A stretch of DNA of 64,000 nt from assembly GCA_025084515.1 (NCBI GenBank), contig JAJAGP010000091.1, positions 62,001 through 126,000 on the forward strand. Reading direction: 5' to 3'. Positions 56,971 to 64,000 of this stretch are shown here, piece by piece. The stretch comes from Ancistrus triradiatus. Its lineage: Eukaryota; Chordata; Actinopteri; Siluriformes; Loricariidae. Within the stretch, counting starts at the first letter, position 1. Every line of letters starts with the position of its first letter. The notes under the pieces are model-generated. The model was not told where the DNA came from. It saw nothing but the letters and a program-made list of their open reading frames with translations, and made no database searches. Position numbers and translations under genes: made by a program.

Positions 56971-57837
56971 AATACTTGATCAGAGAAAGAGAGAGAGTGT
57001 CATGAAGACAGTCCTCTTTTTAGAATTGATCAGTGTGGGATGCATGAAGAAGATGTTAAGGCGAAATGAAGTCATAACAGTGAATGGAGACATTTATTAG
57101 GTCAGACGTGGAATCCTCAGAAACATTGAGATTGTGTATTGATTTTTTTCGGTTGTGGCTGGCTGCTCCTGGGCAATGAATCATGCTAGCCAGGTCCATC
57201 ATTCAGTCCCAGACTACATAGAAACTGTTTCTGCAACACCAAGAGGCTAAAGTACCATCATCATACTGCTAGTTGTTACATAATCGATAACATGTTTCTT
57301 CATTAAGTAATTTAATCAAGATTAGAGGACAATATATGATATGCTATTAAAACTCTTTAAGTACAGTGGTATCATGTGGGATCACCCCTGGTTGGTATCA
57401 CATGATACAACCAACACAGTCCTTCCCAGAGGAGCTCTGAGACTCAGGACCTTCTGGTGAGGTGTAAACAAATCAGGGGAAACACACAGACATCTGAAAA
57501 CCGTAAGGATCTTGCAACATGTGAACTTCACAGGATCAGTAACAAAACTGCAGAAAGTTGGAACATCTGTAACCAACCGAATCAAGATATGAACCTGAGT
57601 GGTTCAGCATTGCAAGCCAGAACTCTACTAACTGAGCCTTTCTGGTTCGTATACTACCTGTGGTGAGGATAATTCTGTCAGTTGCAATTTTGGTTATTGT
57701 TATGTCCAGATGGATGCATGCTCTCTACGGGTTTGGAAGTCTGTTTGTGTGTGTGTGTGAGAGAGACGTTGACTAGGAGTGCCCCTACATTACAAATGAG
57801 GAACATTTTCATAATGTTGTTTCCAGTCAGTACTCTT

Positions 57838-58956
57838 ACGGTATGTTCAAACGACGATGTGATTGGTCCAAAATAGGTGGGTATAGATCCGCTTTCAAAT
57901 GAGCACTGGTACCTTTAAAATGTTGTATGAACCTGGCATGGACCAACACAGGGTGTGATATTACAAGAAGCAACACTTCATTTAACACTTCAGAAAAAAC
58001 ACAATTTAACATAACATTTATAACTTGATATAACAGTTATCAAACTGATGGGGAGTCGCAGGTATTTAACCCTAATGGTGTTGTCACCTTGGAGGTGGTC
58101 CTGAGAGTCATGGACCCACACGTTCAATACATGAGTCGTTAGGAACACATGGGCCAAGGTTTGACCCATTAGTTAGTTGTTGCCCGTTTAGAGTCTTTAG
58201 AACAGGGGTTAAACCTCCTGGGAAGGGATTTCAAGACTGCTTTGTAGGTGGCTGATAACTGGTGACATAAACCACCTCTTCGGCTGCTGTCTGCGATGGT
58301 TGTTCTAGTTGGAACCCCATTAGGGTTATATACCTGAGACTCCCCATCAGCTTCTAGAACTGATGAAGCCTTTAGGAAGGTTTTATTTCTTTTATTCCAA
58401 AGGACAGAGTACTCAAGCATACCTGTGTTTTTCTCATTACAGGAGGTAAGTTACACATTGGTAGAGGTCTCCTAACCAACGTATTGCACCATGCATTCTT
58501 TTGTGTGGTCCTGGCACTGTTTGACTCATTTATAAATTGTAGGAGCTCTTTATGAGATATCAGCTGGTAAAAATACCAACAGATATTAAGAAATCCCATG
58601 AGCATGTTTAGCTCTGCACACAGCATTGAACAGCATGAAAGTTCGGCAAGTTTAGTTGCAAAAAGATCCTCTGTGCAATCAGTATGTAATTTTATTCCTA
58701 TGACTTTTGTTTAAGATAAGATAAGATAGCCTTGTACTATCCCACAAGGTTAAATGGGTCTTGTTACGGCAACAAGAGGGAAGAATAGAATAAACATAAG
58801 TTGACACACACTAAAAAATGTCTAAATATTTTGGTTTGATGTTAAGAATGATAGTGTGAAGGCTAAGCAAAAGCAGGGCTAAATGCAACATTGTATCATT
58901 CTCTGCTTTGGCCTGGACCAAGCGAACCAAACTACAAGTATAAACGCACCCTTAAT
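57838..58956. mobile_element. Possible non-autonomous DNA element
   Basis: Left TACGGTATGTTCAAACGACG, GATTGGTCC, and right GGACCAAGCGAACCAAACTA, CAAGTATAAACGCACCC show partial inverted symmetry. The right end matches the GGTTCGTTT family ends also seen at 43870-44745. Interior 58057-58330 has CTGATGGGGAGTCGCAGGTA and its complement TACCTGAGACTCCCCATCAG (58331), an additional inverted pair. Confidence 0.4.
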
Positions 58957-59107
58957 GTAGTCAGTCAACCAAAATGTTTGGTGTCCAAGGTTAGTTTATT
59001 TAATCTTCAGTTTTGCATTTTATATGAGCTAATGTGGTCCACGTTGTTAATCTCACAGACTTGTGTATGTTTATTCTGACACTATATGATGCATGTTTCC
59101 CTCATAT

Positions 59108-59190
59108 AGGACTGCAAGGCCCTTAAATCTTAACTGGTCAGGTCAGTTGTAAGGTAAGTCTGGTTAAGGGCATCTGTTAAATGCAGTGAA
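59108..59190 (+). mobile_element. SINE family C fragment
   Basis: GGACTGCAAGGCCCTTAAAT, GGTAAGTCTGGTTAAGGGCA TCTG, AAATGCAGTGAAAGTA. Confidence 0.5.
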
Positions 59191-59244
59191 AGTATTTATT
59201 TATGTTAAACATATCACACTGTTAGAAATAGATTTTAAAGTAGA

Positions 59245-59660
59245 AATCAGATTTTTAAATTACAGAAATCTGACCAGGCAATGTTTTTCCAATCTTCTAT
59301 TGTCCAATGTTTGTGAGCCTGTGTGAATTGTAGTTCGAGTTGCCTGTTCTTAGCTGACAGTGCTGGCACCTGGTTTTCTGCTGATGTAGCCCATCTACTT
59401 CGACGTGTTGTATGTTCAGAGATGCTCTTCTGCACCTTGGTTGTAACAAGTTACTGTTGCCTTTCTGTCAACTTGAAACAGTCTGGTCATTCTCCTCTGA
59501 CTTCTGGCATCAACAAGGCATTTTTGCCCAGAAAACTGGACATTTTTCTTTTTTGGACCGTTCTCTGTAAGCCCTAGAGATGGCTGTATGTGAAAATCCC
59601 AGCAGACCAGCAGTTCAGCAGTTGAAGAGGTGTACTTAATAAAGTGTCCGGTGAGTATAC
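59245..59660 (-). mobile_element. Tc1 element end, family Tc-C, transposase on minus strand
   Basis: The minus strand encodes a stretch including SAKNRQLELQFTQAHKHWTI and EDWKNIAWSD, matching LSAKNRKLRLQFTQAHQNWT-type Tc1 transposases and ending at the first catalytic Asp. The 3' end GTACTTAATAAAGTGTCCGG TGAGTATA is the family terminus. Everything past the first Asp is absent. Confidence 0.8.
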
Positions 59661-60239
59661 ATAAATATAATAAAATTATTTATATTTAGACTGCTGTTGC
59701 TGTGCCAAACCAATGTCTCCTATGGTGAGTGTGTATTGATTTGGGGATGCACAGTCCTAAACCAGTGGCTAAAACTTTTTATTACTGGTTAGCCTCATAC
59801 CTCAAGGTAAAGCTCCCAACTTCAGACAACAAACTGGCTGATTTGAGCTAAGTGGAAAACTGTGTTTCATTTTGGTCAGCCGATCCTTAATCTAGTGATG
59901 GAAAGTGTATTGTATGATCTCAGTGCATGCTTCTATAAGCTTTGAGTTTCACTGAGGTAAACAGGAAGTTGGTTTATGCTCCATTAAGGGCCATCCATTC
60001 TTATATCTGCTTGAATGGCCAATTTTCATCTCCTTTTTCCACCATGCCACGTGAAACTCTAGCGTACTGACAGCTTTCTCAGGCCACACTTTAGTTGCCC
60101 TGTAATTGTCTCTCTGGGTGTAGGTGTTGCTGCGTGAAGGCAATCAACTGAGATAAAATGAGAAGAGCAGGGCAGACAGTCAACAAAGTTATACAGTATT
60201 CAAACACTGAATTACCGCTGCATTAATTGCTTCATAAAT

Positions 60240-60620
60240 TGCTTCTTGTGCTTTATTAGATGAAGCAGTGAGCTGTAACTGACTCTAATGTCCACAAAGG
60301 GACTTGGATCTGTTTCCTCTTTAACGCTGGAAGAATATGTTTCTCTAAATTTCTCTATTACTTTTGATCAGATTTATAGCCAATGAGGATTCCCATTGCA
60401 ATAAGAGCTCCAAGTTTTAAAACACCGGCCAATGACGTTTTAGAAATGAAATCCCTCACCTTTGCTCTCCTCCCTATCCTGAAGGTGTGCAGTGCTGTAT
60501 TCCAGCGTGCACCCACACACATACCCACACGCACTCAGAGCAGAGCGATATGAATCTGCCTGTGCTTTATTAGACGGAGCAGTGAGCTGTAACTGACTGT
60601 ATTGTTCACAGATGGACTGA
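60240..60620. repeat. Two ~60-bp direct repeats 316 bp apart
   Basis: TTGTGCTTTATTAGATGAAG CAGTGAGCTGTAACTGACTC (60247) recurs as CTGTGCTTTATTAGACGGAG CAGTGAGCTGTAACTGACTG (60560). Confidence 0.8.
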
Positions 60621-62049
60621 AGTCCATACCACTCAGGACCTTGCATGGCCCTGCTGACAATACAATCAATAACCACATTCACAACACATGACCTCTGTCT
60701 CTCATTCTCTCACTCTTTCATATTCCCCTCTTCATCCTTTTCCTCTACTTCCTTCCTGAAATGTTACATTTGCTTTTATTACTCATATGCCTCTCTTTCA
60801 CCAGATACATTAACATGCTGAAGAGTACTTCATAATCCAGATAGTGGCTCAGAAAGAAAAATGTTCATGTATATATACTGGGGTAAAAAAATGGGACAAG
60901 CCCAAACTGGGAAACCAATGAGCTTGTTATGGTCTTAACAAAAAAAGAATTAGCAAGAAACCTAGCATGGGATAGCTTTTCCTTTTGATTTTGTAAAATA
61001 TTTATGTGCAGACAGCAAGTTTGTTTGTATTGGTGATGGCTTCAAACAGATGATGAGTAAAAGAAAGAAAAAAAATCCTAGCTAGATTGTGTTTAACAGA
61101 CTGATCACAGTGAAGCAGCTCACCAGTATCAGCAAATGAAACAGCTCTTCTTGCTTAACCGTACTAAGGATGCAGTCACTTCTCTCTGTCTCTGAAGAAC
61201 CACCATACAACTCAAATCATGATTCATCACTCCACCCAACTCTGGTGAATAAGAATCTGGTGAATAAGTAAGTTTTCACATAGAAGGAATTTGTCATGGT
61301 GTATAGGTGCATGACATAAGAAAAGAGGAATGAGAGGAAAAACAAAAAGGGCGCCATACTTAATGGCATACATTTCATTTCACTGTTGGGGGAAGGCAAT
61401 AAACAGTAAAGTTTCCCAAGAGAAAATCCTGAGGGGCACAGTAAAGATGCTACCAAAATTACTGCTGTATTAAATGTATATATGCGAAGAATATGTATAT
61501 ACCAAGAATGAACTGTAGATGGCACCCTATATATGGGGGTATTTTTCCTAAGTGCAATGAGTATGATTTGCACTGTAGTCATTAAATATGTGTTACTGGT
61601 CTAATCTCAGAGGCTGCTACAATAGCTTTACAAGAACATATTTTGATCTTTTCGTAGAGTTAAAAAAGCAGAAGAAACACTTGAATTAATAATCAAACTA
61701 CGGCAAACCAAATATTCCTCAGATTATGCCAAAAACTTCATCATCATCAATGTTTCCTTTTTAAATATTTCATCTAGTCACAAAACCTGCATGAGACCAA
61801 GTAACTGTAATTGTTGGTAGTTGTTTGTGTTAAAAGACTCTTGTTTCTGCAGACCACATATGAAAGTGGCCTAAATCAGAACTGAAAATATCAGATTCAG
61901 TGTTTTTTCTTAGTTCCAATGTCCCAAAGATAACACCTGTGTCACATATGACGAAAAAGATTTGGGTCACTTTTACATACTGTGTGAATGTAGCCAAAAT
62001 TTGAGGCCAAAACATGAGTGTGCTCCAAATATTAAGAAGGTTTAGGAAA

Positions 62050-62610
62050 GCATTACATTGGTACCTTGGCACGAAAGCACGAAAGCACGTCGAGTGCCAA
62101 CAGAACAGAGAGAATATTTCGCATAAGGAATAATGCATAATGAATTAATCCATTTGAGAAAATAGAACTACCAGAAACTCTACAGTGCATAACGCATTAT
62201 ATGTATTAATGGAATTATATACTTAAACATGAAATATAAACAGACGAAAAAAAAAAAAAAACAATAAGTAGATGAAATACAAGTGCTATTATTTATTAGA
62301 AATATATAAAGCGCTATTGTGGCTGTTATCACTAGCCTTCTTAGGACCCATGGAGACTTATTTTCTAAGAATAAATGCTAAAATGAAAAGAAAAAAAAGA
62401 AAAACACCAGAAGTTTTCCTGGATTTTAGTGAGTGAGAACAGTTGTGAGAATGACATGTGCTCCTATGTTTCACCTACAAAGGGCATACGTGTGTAGCAA
62501 GTGCACAGTTTCAACCAAACGACAAGTGGTGAGAAAGTTCTTTCTTTTCATCAACATGCGTCGAGAAATTAATTAAAGTGTTCGAGTGCTGAGGTAGAAC
62601 TGTACCAAAA
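62050..62610. mobile_element. Tigger/pogo-like non-autonomous element
   Basis: Left TTGGTACCTTGGCACGAAAG and right TTCGAGTGCTGAGGTAGAACTGTACC are imperfect inverted ends like GGTACCTCGGCACTCGAAC. The interior is AT-rich with no transposase. Confidence 0.5.
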
Positions 62611-62849
62611 TAAATCCTCAGTCATTAAAGAAATGATCTAATAATCAAGGTGTTAATAGAGGTATGTTTACTCAAGCAAAAGATTAAAAGATGAAATAAA
62701 AAGACCCAGGAATTATGAATCCGTAGAAAACCTATAGCGGTTGCAATACTTATGCAATCAGGAACAATATCCCAAAGTTTAGGGTAGATATAAGAAAACA
62801 TCTTCCACCGGACAGTAGGAATTAACAGGCCATGAGCTTCTCTTTCTTC

Positions 62850-63185
62850 CTCTCTACAGCATTTGAGTGCTAAACTGTGCTAAACTCCTTCTGTAAGTAA
62901 TGGGCCGGATTTTCAGCAGGCTAAGGGAGCGGCGTACAGTTCCGTGCTCTCAACGTGGACCCTGGGGCTCATAAATGATAATGCCCTCCACTTGCCTTCC
63001 TCATAAAGTCCAATAAAAGAGAGCCATAAATCCTCTCAATTAGCAGTGTCCATCAGGGCCGTTAATTGGAGAGTGGAGACTCGTCGGCAGGTGACCTTGC
63101 GTGTCAGAGGTGATGCTAATGGCTGATGGAGATTTGTGACTGGTCAGAGCAGAGCTTTGTGTGAAGGTGGACTTTAAGGTTCCAA
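62850..63185. other. Possible conserved non-coding block
   Basis: Unique, GC-richer sequence with CTCATAAATGATAATGCC, CCATAAATCCTCTCAATTAGC, GGGCCGTTAATTGGAG and GATGCTAATGGCTGATGG, a dense set of homeodomain-type cores. No open frame of note. Conservation not testable here. Confidence 0.35.
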
Positions 63186-63345
63186 TACATCATGACACTG
63201 GGAGCAAAAAAAATGCAAGCTTTTTTTGTTCTCTGTGTTTAGTATCCAAATGTTTTAATGCTGCCTCATTGAGAGCTTAGAAAAGAGATGAGGCAGAACT
63301 TATGGAGCATGTGCACAGATTGTCCTAACCTCCTATCTTTCAGCA

Positions 63346-63564
63346 GCTCGAATTTCTCGGTTCAGACAAGACATGAAGCTTTCGTTCCTCACAGATAGCT
63401 CACCAAATGTTCAGGAAGGTGGGACCGCGACTAAAACACAGTCAGGCAGAAACAGAGAGAAGACAGAAAGAACAGACCTCTCTGTGATCAGGGCTCTGCC
63501 ACCGGTGGCCTCTGCTTATCCCCTTCTGTCTCAGCAGTCTCTCTTCAGGTGGATTATTCACTGA
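63346..63564 (+). CDS. Alternative candidate terminal exon of gpatch2l
   Basis: The acceptor CCTCCTATCTTTCAG ends at 63345. Joined in phase to the 26605-26693 exon, the frame reads AARISRFRQDMKLSFLTDSS and stays open about 72 codons to TGA at 63562-63564. The sequence is higher in GC than its surroundings. It would put a 36.7-kb intron before the last exon, which is possible in this large gene. It could equally be a separate gene's exon or unspliced non-coding DNA; no family similarity is seen. Confidence 0.25.
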   Translation, partial: ARISRFRQDMKLSFLTDSSPNVQEGGTATKTQSGRNREKTERTDLSVIRALPPVASAYPLLSQQSLFRWIIH

Positions 63565-63960
63565 AGCTTGCTCAATCAGGGGCAGAGCAAGCGCTCGGCA
63601 CACCAAGAGGATACCAACATCCGCTTCCTCACGGCCCAGTCACAGATAATTTAGTCATCAGCCTTTGAACTGCAGATAAGCATGTTAGAGGATGAGCCCA
63701 GAGATGCTCCATTGTGTGCCCACGTGTTCTGGAAGCTGACAGGGCAGATATGCTTTTACTTTCACTGCCCAATAGGCCCTGACCATGACCACGGTTTCAT
63801 TACAGGTGCTATTCAGTTTGAGGCAAAATGATACAATTTCTCCAAAAATGGCAGGCCGTTCACAAGTGCAACATGGAGCTAAGATGATCTCTTCATAACG
63901 GTCGCAGCCTATCAACCATCATCCTGCTCCGAATCACTTTGCGCGGTCCGCCTTCCCCAG
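63565..63960. other. Unique sequence, possible conserved non-coding block
   Basis: CAGATAATTTAGTCATCAGC, CTGCAGATAAGCATGTTAG and GTTTCATTACAGGTGC; non-repetitive. A 76-codon minus-strand frame has no recognised features. Confidence 0.25.
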
Positions 63961-64000
63961 CCTTTTTAGCCTTTTTATGAATTGAAAAACACGAGAAGAT

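Overview
The window reads as a vertebrate, most likely teleost, nuclear genome: large introns with GT-AG exons, many Tc1/mariner DNA-transposon relics, tRNA-derived SINEs of the DANA/Mermaid type, and abundant microsatellites. The dominant tRNA-SINE (tail motif GGATAAGGGCGTCTGCTAAATG) points to an otophysan fish such as a catfish, characin or gymnotiform; that placement is inference.

The one host gene I can support is the 3' half of gpatch2l (G patch domain-containing protein 2-like) on the + strand. Eight coding exons are recognised at 1-182 (5' partial), 9315-9376, 13332-13508, 14429-14508, 14624-14688, 14768-14807, 15597-15688 and 26605-26693. Every junction is GT/AG and every phase fits the next. 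Exons 1-4 and 8 carry residues characteristic of the family (ENMSECETSSVCSS, GLFTNDEGRQGDDEQSDWF, RGYHARVNR, GDIKRRRK). The stop-bearing last exon is not certain; phase-compatible candidates lie at 39872-40045 and 63346-63564. All the rest is intron or 3' flank.

Layout: 1-9.3 kb is a large intron with SINEs, one of which has its B-box region amplified into a minisatellite (7186-7920). 9.3-15.7 kb holds the compact exon cluster plus a deleted Tc1 element (11328-12540). 15.7-26.6 kb is an intron with Tc1 scraps, a 300-bp trinucleotide hairpin and an (AT)n tract just before exon 8. 26.8-34.2 kb carries three Tc1 relics, an AT-rich palindrome and a 750-bp foldback MITE. 34.7-35.9 kb is a pyrimidine-rich tract. 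36-47.2 kb is dense in transposons, including a nested stack at 41.1-43.9 kb. 48.5-50.7 kb contains a long inverted duplication capped by a SINE. 52-59.7 kb has more Tc1 pieces, tandem repeats and a SINE cluster. 60-64 kb is mostly unique sequence with stretches that look like conserved non-coding DNA. No CRISPR, operon, rRNA or functional tRNA gene is seen, and every transposase I could read is broken by stops, frameshifts or deletions. I did not find a new biological system; the most notable items are the exon reconstruction and several unusual repeat architectures.
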